A DNA stretch of 18,561 nt from CAYNYI01 sp964401455 (GCA_964401455.1 CAYNYI010000063.1:1-18561); one strand, 5' to 3'. Counted from the first letter of the stretch, positions 1-7,520 are shown. Notes: generated from the letters alone by a model not told the origin. Translations and numbers: made by a program.

Positions 1-433
1 TTATTATTAGTCTTTGAAGGCTGATGAGTGTTATGAAATTGTTAAGTTCATGTGTGAGTCCGTATGTGTATGAGGTAATAGTTTTGGTGTTATCGGCGGC
101 CCGGGTTCTTTTTTTTTTTTATGTTTCTTTTGTGGTGTCCTTCACATTGCAGAAGAACCTTTCCGAGCGGACCTGAAATGAGAATGTAAGTTCATCGTTT
201 CTTTTATTAATCTTTATTCTTCTTATGAATGATTTTTTGTTTTTTGGATCAGGCGGGTTAGCGATGGAAAGCATATTATAAAGAGATCTGCCTTTTGATT
301 CTTCAGGGTTTATTCTGAGAACCGATGCGAAAGCGATGTTTAAAAAAAGCACCTTGCCTTAGGAATCTATCAGGGCGATTCCGTCAGGAATGGTGTCGAA
401 TAAATTTCTGTATTATTTTTGATTAAGTTCCAT
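1..433 (-). pseudogene. Remnant of PAS-domain sensor histidine kinase with three in-frame stops
   Basis: Reading the minus strand from the ATG at 433-431 gives one continuous frame to the window edge, broken by TAA at 415-413, 361-359 and 121-119. Across the first two stops the text reads like a PAS domain start: YRNLFDTIPDGIALIDS, stop, GKVLFLNIAF. A PAS body follows, then VKDTTKET, the third stop, and a linker reaching GLTHELNNFITLIS (about 61-20). That last piece matches the HisKA phospho-acceptor box (H-E-x-N-N). No frameshift is needed to join PAS to HisKA. The ATG follows the TAA of the DUF512 gene after one base, with AGGAT just upstream as a ribosome binding site, so the gene was the distal member of that operon. 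The kinase ATPase domain would lie beyond the left edge. Known: the PAS-HisKA order is standard for sensor kinases. Inference: this is a recent pseudogene. A 12-T run lies at 109-120, next to the third stop. Confidence 0.72.
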
Positions 434-434
434 C

Positions 435-1697
435 TTATCCTGTGAACCATGCAAGTTCGGTAAAATCTGAAGCTTTATTGACTTTTTTTCTAAGTTTGCC
501 GCCTATTTGTTCAGCACTGTAGCCGTCAAGTGTAAGTCCGTCTTCGTTAAAACATACCGAGGGTAATATGAGAGTCCCTTTTAAATCTTCTCCGGCAAGC
601 TGCCTTATTATATCCTCTGCTGTAAGCAAACCCGCCGCATCGACATTGCCGCCCCAGAAATTGTTTTTAATAAGATAAGCTCTAACCTGTGATTTCCGCA
701 AATGTGAGATAATCCGGCAGGCTTTTTCTACATATTTTCCCGCTCCGTACCCTGAAACAACAGAGAGAGGGGCCATTTTATTATGCGAAGGGGCCATTTT
801 TCCCATGACGGTGATTTCCGACATTAATTGTCTGATCATTCCCACGCCGTTTTCGAGCTGCGGGTAATCTTTGTAGAATTTATTTCCGGGGATATTAAAT
901 CCCGCTTTAAGATAAAATTCATCTGAAGGATAAACCGAAGACCATCTTTTTCTGAAAGAGGAGATTGCTTTTATTATGCGGGCAGCCTGTGACGGAGAAT
1001 AGTCTTTAATACCGAAAAGAGATTCCCTGTATTTGGTAAGACCCGCAGGCACAACTGCCGCGGATAAGACCGAGCTTTTCATTTCATAAAGAGTGTTTAG
1101 AGTTTTCAGAAGCTCCGGCCCGTCATTTAAACCGCGACAGAGTACGATTTGTGTATGAATATTGATGCCTGAATCCGCCAGATCACGCAAAAATGGGATG
1201 ATGTCGTGGGGAGCGCGGCGTCCGAGCAATTTTTGTCTTATTTGCGGCGTGACAGCGTGCACCGATATATAAAGAGGGGAAAGGCGAAGGTTTTTTATCC
1301 TGAGAAGATCTTTTTTACTTATCGAGGTGCCTGTAATATAATTTCCGTACAAAAAAGAATGTCGGTAATCTTCATCTTTAATATAAAGCGGCGGGCGGAG
1401 ACCAGGGGGCTGTTGGTCAACGAAGCAGAATATGCATTTGTTTTTACATCTCTTTATTTTACAAGATGAAACGGTTATCCCATGGAAAGTCCCCTCCGGG
1501 ATTTCCAGTACAGTTTTTTGTTTTTTGCCTGTTTTTGTAATATATTCAAATTCAAGAAATGTTTCGGAGGAGGTCTGGAATATAAAATCTAAAATATCTT
1601 CAATACCATTTCCATTTACGGATACAATCCTGTCTCCGGCAGAAAGACCCGAATTAAAACCGGGAGTACCCGGGTAAATATTTATTATTTTTATCAT
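435..1697 (-). CDS. PDZ-radical SAM protein, DUF512 family
   Basis: The 420-residue protein starts with a PDZ-like segment (about 1-65, with GFNSGLSAGDRIVSVNG). A radical SAM cluster motif follows, C84-x3-C88-x2-C91 (CKNKCIFC), with a further Cys79 and the FVDQ that follows the cysteines in this family. The remainder is the long DUF512-type C-terminal region (around VVSGYGAGKY and FWGGNVDAAGLL). Known: members carry an iron-sulfur cluster that cleaves S-adenosylmethionine. The reaction of this family is not settled, so I assign no substrate. The ATG at 1697 has no strong ribosome binding site, but the PDZ fold begins directly there. It faces away from the ECF sigma gene across 78 bases. The broken kinase follows one base after its stop. 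Family assignment is secure, function is open. Confidence 0.9.
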   Translation of the reverse strand: MIKIINIYPGTPGFNSGLSAGDRIVSVNGNGIEDILDFIFQTSSETFLEFEYITKTGKKQKTVLEIPEGTFHGITVSSCKIKRCKNKCIFCFVDQQPPGLRPPLYIKDEDYRHSFLYGNYITGTSISKKDLLRIKNLRLSPLYISVHAVTPQIRQKLLGRRAPHDIIPFLRDLADSGINIHTQIVLCRGLNDGPELLKTLNTLYEMKSSVLSAAVVPAGLTKYRESLFGIKDYSPSQAARIIKAISSFRKRWSSVYPSDEFYLKAGFNIPGNKFYKDYPQLENGVGMIRQLMSEITVMGKMAPSHNKMAPLSVVSGYGAGKYVEKACRIISHLRKSQVRAYLIKNNFWGGNVDAAGLLTAEDIIRQLAGEDLKGTLILPSVCFNEDGLTLDGYSAEQIGGKLRKKVNKASDFTELAWFTG

Positions 1698-1727
1698 ATA
1701 ACTGAAAAGATAAATAATTTCTTTTAA

Positions 1728-1766
1728 TTGAACCTAATTTTGAGTATTTGCATCAAACCTTATAAA
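1728..1766 (+). promoter_or_regulatory. Possible promoter of the ECF sigma gene
   Basis: The 78 bases between the divergent genes contain GAACCT (1730-1735), then TCAAAC (1753-1758), a 17-base gap. This resembles the GAACTT / TC-type promoters read by many ECF sigma factors, which would mean self-activation. A housekeeping reading is also possible: TTGAGT (1740-1745) and TATAAA (1761-1766) with a short 15-base gap. Either would give a very short leader before the ATG at 1776. Both matches are partial. Confidence 0.25.
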
Positions 1767-1775
1767 AGATGATTT

Positions 1776-2342
1776 ATGGATAAAGCCCGGGAAAACGAAA
1801 ACAAGCTTATTGCGGAATGCCTCAAAGGTGAGGAGACCGCGTGTAGATCGCTCTTTACCAGATACCGTCCCCTTGTTTCGGGGATTGCCTACAGGATGAG
1901 CAACAGCCGGGAAGACTATAAGGACCTGGTACAGGATATTTTTATCAAGATATTCAGGGCGCTTAAAAGTTTTAAGGGGGGTGCCCGGCTTTCTACCTGG
2001 ATATACCGTGTTGCACTGAATGAAAGTTATGCTTATTTAAAGCAGAACAAAACTGAAAAATCCCGGACGGTGTCTTTAATTTATGATCCCAAGGATCCTG
2101 TACCGGACTCTGCGGAGAATGCGGAAGAAAAAAGGCATAAAAAGAGGATCAGGGAAATAGAGCCTTTTATAGAGAGAATGGGAGAAAAGTACAGCCGCAT
2201 ATTTAATCTTTTATGTATGGGGCTGAATCAGGAAGAAATAGCGGAAGTGCTGGAAATACCGCTCGGAACGGTAAAATCCCGGCTATCGACAATAAGAAAG
2301 ACAGCAATAAATAGTATGGGAAAAAGGCAGGAAAATGGATAA
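1776..2342 (+). CDS. ECF-family RNA polymerase sigma factor
   Basis: At 188 residues this is the usual size for an extracytoplasmic-function sigma factor. Sigma region 2 lies at about 24-92, with YKDLVQDIFIKIFRALKSF and the following RLSTWIYRVALN, which bind core polymerase and melt the -10. Region 4 lies at about 135-180, with the helix-turn-helix GLNQEEIAEVLEIPLGTVKSR that reads the -35. There is no region 1 or 3. Its last 8 bases overlap the start of the next gene, which encodes a zinc-finger anti-sigma protein. This is the classic arrangement in which the partner holds the sigma factor at the membrane until a signal arrives. Targets are unknown. The convergent envelope genes are plausible ones only by position. 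Confidence 0.95.
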   Translation: MDKARENENKLIAECLKGEETACRSLFTRYRPLVSGIAYRMSNSREDYKDLVQDIFIKIFRALKSFKGGARLSTWIYRVALNESYAYLKQNKTEKSRTVSLIYDPKDPVPDSAENAEEKRHKKRIREIEPFIERMGEKYSRIFNLLCMGLNQEEIAEVLEIPLGTVKSRLSTIRKTAINSMGKRQENG

Positions 2343-3699
2343 AAATAAATGTAGAAGAATAAGTGAAATTCTTTACTCTTCCGGTCCGCATGAAGAAATA
2401 GAACGGGAAGCATTGATTCATATCAGCGAATGCCCTTCTTGCGGCAGCGTCAAAAACCGTATTGATGAGTTTAACAGTATTCTTCTCTCCGGAGGAAGTT
2501 ATGATATCTCCGAAGAAGAGTGGGAAGAAACCGCCGATAAGGCCATTCGTATTTCAGGAATATTAAAACAGAAAAACCGAACAAAAAAAACACCGTATTT
2601 TTTTGCCGCGGCAGCGGCCGTCCTGATTTTCTTGGGGATTTTTGCGTTTCAGCAAAGTTCAGTTAGTGCTCCCGACTACAATACAGCTTCGGTTATCGGG
2701 AGTTCTTCGCTTGGTACAAGAATTGTGTATGATTCTTCAACTGTAATTGATATATCGGATGATGCGGTCCTTCGGCTTGCCTCCCGAAGCGGAAGATCCA
2801 TGAAATTTGTTCTGGAAAAAGGTTCTGCTCTTTTTTCGGTACGGGAGGATTACTATGAAGCTTTCCACGTTGAAACAGACCGGTTCCTATGCCGGGTTAT
2901 AGGTACTGTTTTTAAGATTGAAACCGGCGAGAAGGGTGCTTCGGTTGCTGTCAGAAAGGGTATAGTCTATATAAATGACTCAAAATGGGGTGAAGCAGTT
3001 TACCTGAAAGAAGGAATGAAGTACGCCACTTCGGATGACAGTATGGCTGTTTTTGCCGCAAACGCTGAAAAAGAAACAGACCGCAGTGATTTCGAGAACT
3101 GGTCTGAAAACCGCGAAGAAAAATCCACCCGCCGAAGCGTTGCAAAACATCCTTCCGACGAAGGAGCCGCTCTTTTTGAAAAGGCGCTCTCTTTTATCAG
3201 AAAGAAAAAATATAACAAGGCGGTTTCGCTCTTTTCGAAAGTTAGCGCTAAAAACGCTCCTTCTTTTCTTGCAGATGAAGCTGTTTACAGGAAAAACAGG
3301 ATACTCATAAACAACCTCGGCAAAATCCGTCAGGGTATTGAAGGCCTGGAAGAATATGTTGTCAATAAAAAGAGCGGAGACTGGAGAGAAGAGTCGCTTT
3401 TGCTTTTAAGCAGGGCCGAATTGGGGCGTGATAACTTTAACAAGAGTGTAAAGTGGCTTGAAATTTATTTGAGAGATTATCCTGAAGGTGACTATAAAGC
3501 CTCTGTGCTGTATTCAATGGCGACCATATTCAATAACTATCTGGGGAGAAGAGAAAAAGCCCTGGAAATGTACCGGCTCTACGCTTCGGAGTTTCCGGAT
3601 TCAGAAAATGTATCCGGAGCGAGGGCATGGATTGAAAAGCTTTCAGAAAACACCCTCTCTATTCAGGAAATGGCAAAGCCCGGTCATAAGGGTAAATGA
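2335..3699 (+). CDS. Anti-sigma factor: zinc finger, one membrane span, FecR domain, TPR tail
   Basis: Several modules sit in one 454-residue chain. Residues 20-50 carry H29-x3-C33-x2-C36 (HISECPSC), the zinc-binding anti-sigma motif that grips an ECF sigma factor in the cytoplasm. Residues about 87-105 (FFAAAAAVLIFLGIFAF) form one membrane span. A FecR-like beta domain follows (about 119-215, including VIGTVFKIETG). Residues about 275-445 look like TPR repeats, with ALFEKALSFIRKKKYNKAV and the later YFxYPEG/EFPDS-type spacing. The likely topology is inside-out: sigma binding in the cytoplasm, FecR and TPR in the periplasm or outside. The ATG at 2335 overlaps the sigma gene by 8 bases and is preceded by GGCAGG. 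The 3' end overlaps the opposite-strand PEGA gene by 57 bases. What it senses cannot be read from the sequence. Confidence 0.87.
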   Translation: MDKNKCRRISEILYSSGPHEEIEREALIHISECPSCGSVKNRIDEFNSILLSGGSYDISEEEWEETADKAIRISGILKQKNRTKKTPYFFAAAAAVLIFLGIFAFQQSSVSAPDYNTASVIGSSSLGTRIVYDSSTVIDISDDAVLRLASRSGRSMKFVLEKGSALFSVREDYYEAFHVETDRFLCRVIGTVFKIETGEKGASVAVRKGIVYINDSKWGEAVYLKEGMKYATSDDSMAVFAANAEKETDRSDFENWSENREEKSTRRSVAKHPSDEGAALFEKALSFIRKKKYNKAVSLFSKVSAKNAPSFLADEAVYRKNRILINNLGKIRQGIEGLEEYVVNKKSGDWREESLLLLSRAELGRDNFNKSVKWLEIYLRDYPEGDYKASVLYSMATIFNNYLGRREKALEMYRLYASEFPDSENVSGARAWIEKLSENTLSIQEMAKPGHKGK

Positions 3700-4464
3700 A
3701 AAGGTGATATTCCTGTAGACTCTGGCAGTTTCATATCTATTATTGCTTTGTGAGTAAACCGTGTAAACCAGAGAGGCAAGAGATGCCCCTGCGAGTACCG
3801 CGGTCGGGTAAAAGGGCTTTTGGCTTTTTTCTTTTATAACAGGTCGGAGAATACTGTGAAAATGGTTGCTTCCGCTCATTATTTCAATATTTTTTGAATA
3901 TGTCCTGAAATTTTCATGACTCACCGAAAGAGAACACGGCCCTACGAAGTGGATAAATTCAACCGGAGTTATTCCGGCGTATGAGTTATCTATTTTAACA
4001 TATGCGCTTTCCGGATCGGAAGTGACCTTGACAAAGGCAAAGAAGCCTGTTTCTATCTTTGAGCACATAGCAAGTGATATCCCTGAAACCCTTGCCGGCG
4101 AATAAGAGTCCGAAGGTATGGAATTTTTATAGCTTTTAACCTCGCCGTTGAGTGGGTTCGTTACTTTTAACGCCGCGACAACGGTGTCCTCTCTTGCCGA
4201 GATATCGCCGTATAAAATGAACCTGCGGCCCGCGCCTCTGTACATTGACGGGGCAAGAAGGGAGGTCTTCAACCTGTTGGGAATGACGTCTTCACTCACT
4301 ATATCCGCCGCTATTCTGTCCGGGAGTTTCTCAGCGGCTTCTTTGCATATCGCGCAGTCAGTGTCGTAGGTAAAATCATAGATGTCGAGTATCATTTCTT
4401 TTCCGGTATAACAGAAGACTTCTCCCGAAAATAGAAAAATTATAACAAACAAAAGCTTTGTCAA
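3643..4464 (-). CDS. Secreted or membrane-anchored PEGA-domain protein
   Basis: A hydrophobic N-terminus (TKLLFVIIFLFSGEVFC) looks like a signal peptide; it lacks a good lipobox. The middle (about 22-140) is unrecognised and contains a C-x2-C (DCAIC). A PEGA repeat lies at about 145-208 (VKVTSDPESAYVKIDN, then GITPVEF), a small beta domain typical of bacterial surface or envelope proteins. Two hydrophobic stretches near the end (about 218-238 and 250-267) may anchor it. The start is TTG, directly abutting the TGA of the upstream gene, and GAGG in that gene's last codons gives a ribosome binding site at good spacing, so the two are translated together. Its last 57 bases are antisense to the TPR gene. 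A role in the envelope is inferred, and no activity is assigned. Confidence 0.8.
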   Translation of the reverse strand: MTKLLFVIIFLFSGEVFCYTGKEMILDIYDFTYDTDCAICKEAAEKLPDRIAADIVSEDVIPNRLKTSLLAPSMYRGAGRRFILYGDISAREDTVVAALKVTNPLNGEVKSYKNSIPSDSYSPARVSGISLAMCSKIETGFFAFVKVTSDPESAYVKIDNSYAGITPVEFIHFVGPCSLSVSHENFRTYSKNIEIMSGSNHFHSILRPVIKEKSQKPFYPTAVLAGASLASLVYTVYSQSNNRYETARVYRNITFSFTLMTGLCHFLNREGVF

Positions 4465-5472
4465 TCAGAACCTCTTCTCGGTGGTTATATGTATGCCTTT
4501 TTCATAAGGTAGTACTGCGGTCCTGATTTTTAGTTCTTCGTCGAAGGAGTAGAGGTGAGCATCGACAAATGCATCAAACAATGAGTAAATATAAAGTCCG
4601 CTGATGTACCATATATGCGAATTTCTCTTTGATCCGTATTTTATTCTTTTATCCTCCAGTTCCTCATAATAAGCTGCACGCCGGTTTTCGTTTATAGATG
4701 AAGCGACATTTTCTTTGTAAAACTTTTCTTTACTCTCATAATAATCCGCAACAGAATTACGGGACAAAGCAGCGTGAATGAGGCCGATTTCCGCCATAAG
4801 TATAAGTCCGGCCTTGGAGTATTGGCGGTTATAAAGTTGGCCGAGGGGAGGCATGAGTAAAGAAAGCATTACCGCAGTGCGGGGGGAAGGCCGCCACTCT
4901 TTTTTATCCCCGGATTTTTTGATTGCCTGAACAGCGTCCATTGTATTGAAAACCGACACGCCGGCCATCCAGAAAAGCGTTATATCCCTGTCACTTTTTT
5001 TTTCAAGTAATTCCCCTTTGGTGAGTATTTTTGAATACTTCGCGGAATTATATTTACTGTGTATGCTGTCCGGGTCGGTTATGGTCCCGGTAAAAACAGT
5101 ATCAGGCAGTGCCGAAGTTTTTCTTGAAGTCAGGGTATCGCCGGCATAGACAAAAAGAGAGTCTGTATAGCTGTAAGACCTGCCGTATTCCTCCAGTGAT
5201 GCCGCGGCTTCTCTGAAAGACTCAGCTGCTTCGTCGCTTTTTTTTTCGAGGTCGCCCAGAACAGTGTGCTGGTTCCAGGCTGTGAGCCCGAGTGCTGCGT
5301 CGAGGGCTAGTATTCCCGCGCCCTTAAGGTATTTGCCGTGCATTGCTTGACCGAGCCCCGGTACAGCATAGAAAACAAAGCCGGTTTTTTTTACAGCCCC
5401 GTTTTCACCTGTTTCCGGGTAAGTGAGGAATATCAGGAATAATATGAATTTTATTATCTTTCCTTTGAACAT
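4465..5472 (-). CDS. DUF5683-like membrane protein with internal duplication
   Basis: I choose the ATG at 5472, which gives 335 residues and a good signal sequence (FKGKIIKFILFLIFLTYP). An upstream TTG at 5514 would add 14 residues, with GGAAAG before it, and cannot be excluded. The body has two copies of one unit. The first has VPGLGQAMHGKYLKGAGIL and ends in WMAGVSVFNTMDAVQA. The second has MPPLGQLYNRQYSKAGLIL and ends in WYISGLYIYSLFDAFVDAH. This PGxGQ-x-Y-x6-KG pattern is that of DUF5683 and related short membrane proteins of unknown function. A charged spacer (about 75-165) separates the halves. It is the first gene of a two-gene unit with the PEGA protein and diverges from the methyltransferase 47 bases away. 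Confidence 0.78.
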   Translation of the reverse strand: MFKGKIIKFILFLIFLTYPETGENGAVKKTGFVFYAVPGLGQAMHGKYLKGAGILALDAALGLTAWNQHTVLGDLEKKSDEAAESFREAAASLEEYGRSYSYTDSLFVYAGDTLTSRKTSALPDTVFTGTITDPDSIHSKYNSAKYSKILTKGELLEKKSDRDITLFWMAGVSVFNTMDAVQAIKKSGDKKEWRPSPRTAVMLSLLMPPLGQLYNRQYSKAGLILMAEIGLIHAALSRNSVADYYESKEKFYKENVASSINENRRAAYYEELEDKRIKYGSKRNSHIWYISGLYIYSLFDAFVDAHLYSFDEELKIRTAVLPYEKGIHITTEKRF

Positions 5473-5519
5473 CTGACCATAAGATAATAAAGAATAGCAG
5501 ACACTGTAAATCAAAAAAG

Positions 5520-6623
5520 ATGAACTTTCCTGAAACAGAGAATAAGATTCTTCTGAAATTTGAAAAATATGTCAAGGAAAACCGCCTTGACAATTTCTCG
5601 GCAGAAACTCTTCGGCGTTTATCCGACGGTCTTATAAACGGCGGTAAATTCGTGTCTTCAGGATACATGAATAAAGAGTATCTGAGTGCATATACAGCTT
5701 ATTACTGGCCCGTATCGTTTACGCAGTTTTGCCGGATTCTTGACGGCATTGCAGGGTTTAAACCGAAATCCATGCTTGACTTCGGATGCGGCACAGGTGC
5801 CGCCTCGGCGGCCGGTGCGGCATATGGAGCACATTCAGTATCGCTTTATGACAGAAGCGAAAAGGCATCTGCGGAGGCCACAAATATTTTGGATTATATT
5901 TATGACGGGGCACTCTGTATCCGAAAGATACCGCCGTCAATTCCCGGAAAAACATTTCCTTTCTCGGAGACGAAGGAATATGATCTTATTACCGCTGGTC
6001 ATGTCCTTAATGAAATTGATCCCGAAAAAGGCGCGAGCGGGACAATGGATACTGTTCTTTGGCTGATCGGGCTTTTGTCTCGGCAGGGCAGGATTATTAT
6101 AGTTGAACCGGCCCTTAAAAGAACTTCGGAAAGCCTTATTATGCTTAGGGACATGCTCCTAGATGAAAAAGACGTTTTCATCGAGGCACCGTGCGTTTAC
6201 AGCGGAAAATGCCCGGTCTTAAAGAGAAGCTCGACAAATACGTGTCATGGTGTCTGGGACTGGACCCCGCCCGAGAGAATAAAGAAATCCGCACGGAATA
6301 TGGGCCGTACGGACAGGGACAAGGTTAAATGTTCTTATCTTGTTTTAAAAAAGGGAACGGCCTCTGCAAAAAATAAGACTAAGGGTGATTTCTCGGGTAT
6401 TGTGGTCTCGGATATAATGACAAATAAATCGGGTAGAGCTCGATTACTCGTTTGCTCCGAAGAAGGACGAATCTCTTTTTCGGCTCCCCGTAATGGAAGC
6501 GGGAATGCTTTTAATAAATTTATGAATCTGAAAAAAGGAGACAGAATTACTGTTTATACTCCGCAGCGGCGTGAAACAGGATTCGGTGTTGTCGATGATA
6601 CTACAATAGAATTAAACCAATAA
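5520..6623 (+). CDS. Rsm22/METTL17-like SAM-dependent methyltransferase with four cysteines
   Basis: The 367-residue protein has a Rossmann methyltransferase core. SAM motif I is LDFGCGTGA (86-94), an acidic end of beta 2 is at LYDRSE, then YDLITAGHVLNEI and IIIVEPALKRTSE. After the core come APCVYSGKCP, NTCHGVWDW and KVKCSYLVL, giving C225, C231, C242 and C271. Known: the Rsm22/METTL17 family works on the small ribosomal subunit, and METTL17 holds an iron-sulfur cluster through cysteines in this part of the protein. I infer a similar cluster and a ribosome-assembly or rRNA role here. The last 80 residues look like a small beta domain. The ribosome binding site before the ATG at 5520 is weak. 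The next gene follows by 11 bases, so they are likely cotranscribed. Confidence 0.82.
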   Translation: MNFPETENKILLKFEKYVKENRLDNFSAETLRRLSDGLINGGKFVSSGYMNKEYLSAYTAYYWPVSFTQFCRILDGIAGFKPKSMLDFGCGTGAASAAGAAYGAHSVSLYDRSEKASAEATNILDYIYDGALCIRKIPPSIPGKTFPFSETKEYDLITAGHVLNEIDPEKGASGTMDTVLWLIGLLSRQGRIIIVEPALKRTSESLIMLRDMLLDEKDVFIEAPCVYSGKCPVLKRSSTNTCHGVWDWTPPERIKKSARNMGRTDRDKVKCSYLVLKKGTASAKNKTKGDFSGIVVSDIMTNKSGRARLLVCSEEGRISFSAPRNGSGNAFNKFMNLKKGDRITVYTPQRRETGFGVVDDTTIELNQ

Positions 6624-6634
6624 AAGGAGATTGC

Positions 6635-7024
6635 ATGTCAGAAGGAAAATTTTCTCAGGAAGAATATGAAAGATTGAACGGATCTTTTAAACTTGGAGCT
6701 GTAGCAGGTTTTATAGCTTCTGCGAAGGCCTTTATATATATGATAGTTCATTTTGTTGACGAGGTCTCCAGAACAAGAGTTATATACAGCGCGGTTGATT
6801 TTGCTTTGCTTCTGATTATGTCCGCGCTTCTTTTTTCATTTAAATCCATGCGGCTTCTTGTTCTGCTTTTAATTTATTACATAACTTCATATTTTACTAT
6901 AGCCGCGAGATACAGTGAGGCATATGACGGTATTTTTGCTTTGCTTGTATGTTATTTTATGCTGCAGGCGGTATATTCGGGTCACCGTCTCCGGATTATG
7001 GAAAAATTTAATATAAATAATTGA
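6635..7024 (+). CDS. Small integral membrane protein of unknown function
   Basis: The 129 residues are mostly hydrophobic, with about four spans: around 19-40 (GAVAGFIASAKAFIYMIVHF), 53-69 (VDFALLLIMSALLFSF), 72-90 (LLVLLLIYYITSYFTIAA) and 98-113 (IFALLVCYFMLQAV). The N-terminus is charged and the last residues are basic. A strong ribosome binding site, AAAGGAG, ends five bases before the ATG at 6635. It sits 11 bases behind the Rsm22-like gene and is likely in one transcript with it. I recognise no family. A helper or transporter role cannot be claimed. Confidence 0.75.
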   Translation: MSEGKFSQEEYERLNGSFKLGAVAGFIASAKAFIYMIVHFVDEVSRTRVIYSAVDFALLLIMSALLFSFKSMRLLVLLLIYYITSYFTIAARYSEAYDGIFALLVCYFMLQAVYSGHRLRIMEKFNINN

Positions 7025-7103
7025 ATGTGTTTTCTTTTTGGCTCAAATTTACTATATTCCTTTTAAGGGTATTTTACAAAAAATTATAGAGGCGGTGATT
7101 ATC

Positions 7104-7265
7104 GTGAAATGTTCAAATTGCGGCAAGCCCATCATGCGGGAGGAAAAAAAATATATCTTAAACAGGAGGTCGCGCCTGATTTTCTGCCGTGTATGCTATG
7201 GAGCCTACAATCATGGTTTTCAGGTTTGCAAAGCTTCGGGACTAAAAAAGAGACCGAAGTGCTAA
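7104..7265 (+). CDS. Tiny double-CxxC zinc-ribbon protein
   Basis: Two CxxC knuckles, CSNCGKP and CRVCYGA, sit about 20 residues apart in a short basic protein that ends KKRPKC. This fits a four-cysteine zinc ribbon. I choose the GTG at 7104 (about 53 residues) because AGAGG at 7088-7092 lies at workable spacing and the protein then begins M-K-C-S-N-C. The longer reading from TTG at 7038 adds 22 residues without family character. A bidirectional terminator follows 25 bases after its stop. The role is unknown; small zinc ribbons often bind nucleic acids or protein partners. Confidence 0.55.
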   Translation: MKCSNCGKPIMREEKKYILNRRSRLIFCRVCYGAYNHGFQVCKASGLKKRPKC

Positions 7266-7290
7266 AAAAGATTTTGTTGCCGCAGAAATT

Positions 7291-7331
7291 AAAAAAAGGC
7301 TGTCCCGGCTATTCGAGGCAGCCTTTTTTTT
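7291..7331. terminator. Bidirectional rho-independent terminator
   Basis: AAAAAAAGGCTG (7291-7302) pairs with CAGCCTTTTTTTT (7319-7331). Read on the plus strand the hairpin ends in eight Ts and closes the zinc-ribbon transcript. Read on the minus strand it also ends in a T run and lies directly behind the 3' end of tRNA-Ser. One element therefore serves both converging transcripts. Confidence 0.85.
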
Positions 7332-7417
7332 CGGAGAGACAGGGATTCGAACCCTGGGAGGCCAAAGACCTCAACGGTTTTCGAGACCGCCCCGTTCAAC
7401 CACTCCGGCATCTCTCC
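7332..7417 (-). tRNA. tRNA-Ser, anticodon CGA
   Basis: The minus strand folds as a class II tRNA: acceptor GGAGAGA with TCTCTCC and discriminator G, a D arm closed by CCG/CGG, and a seven-base anticodon loop CTCGAAA with CGA at 34-36. The long variable arm GAGG-TCTTTGG-CCTC is typical of serine tRNAs, followed by T arm CAGGG-TTCGAAT-CCCTG. CGA reads the UCG codon. No CCA is encoded; the terminator stem starts at the next base. Its upstream promoter must overlap the 5' part of the divergent sulfotransferase frame. Confidence 0.95.
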
Positions 7418-7520
7418 TTGAATTTCCTTCAAAAATATAATATTTTATGCTGAGCTAGTAGGCATTTTTTCTTATAAATCGGAGCCGTTTATCGACAATC
7501 GGGGCTTTTTCATCGGAGGA

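Noticed and set aside
119..352. A separate 77-residue protein starting at GTG 352
   Set aside because: It is the PAS segment of the broken histidine kinase; the same frame continues on both sides across TAA codons into recognisable family sequence.
1..433. Recoding of TAA as an amino acid, which would rescue the kinase
   Set aside because: Neighbouring genes end normally at TAA (the DUF512 gene at 435-437, cysD, the LhgO-like gene) and carry no internal TAA.
1206..1677. Plus-strand open frames inside the DUF512 gene
   Set aside because: They lie opposite a protein with clear radical SAM motifs and have no family features or ribosome binding sites.
5473..5514. TTG start at 5514 for the DUF5683-like protein
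   Set aside because: The ATG at 5472 begins a clean signal sequence; the extra 14 residues would spoil it. The TTG has GGAAAG before it, so this is a preference, not proof.
7109..7453. 114-residue plus-strand frame across the zinc-ribbon gene, terminator and tRNA-Ser
   Set aside because: It reads through a rho-independent terminator and the complement of a tRNA; its apparent protein text there is tRNA sequence.
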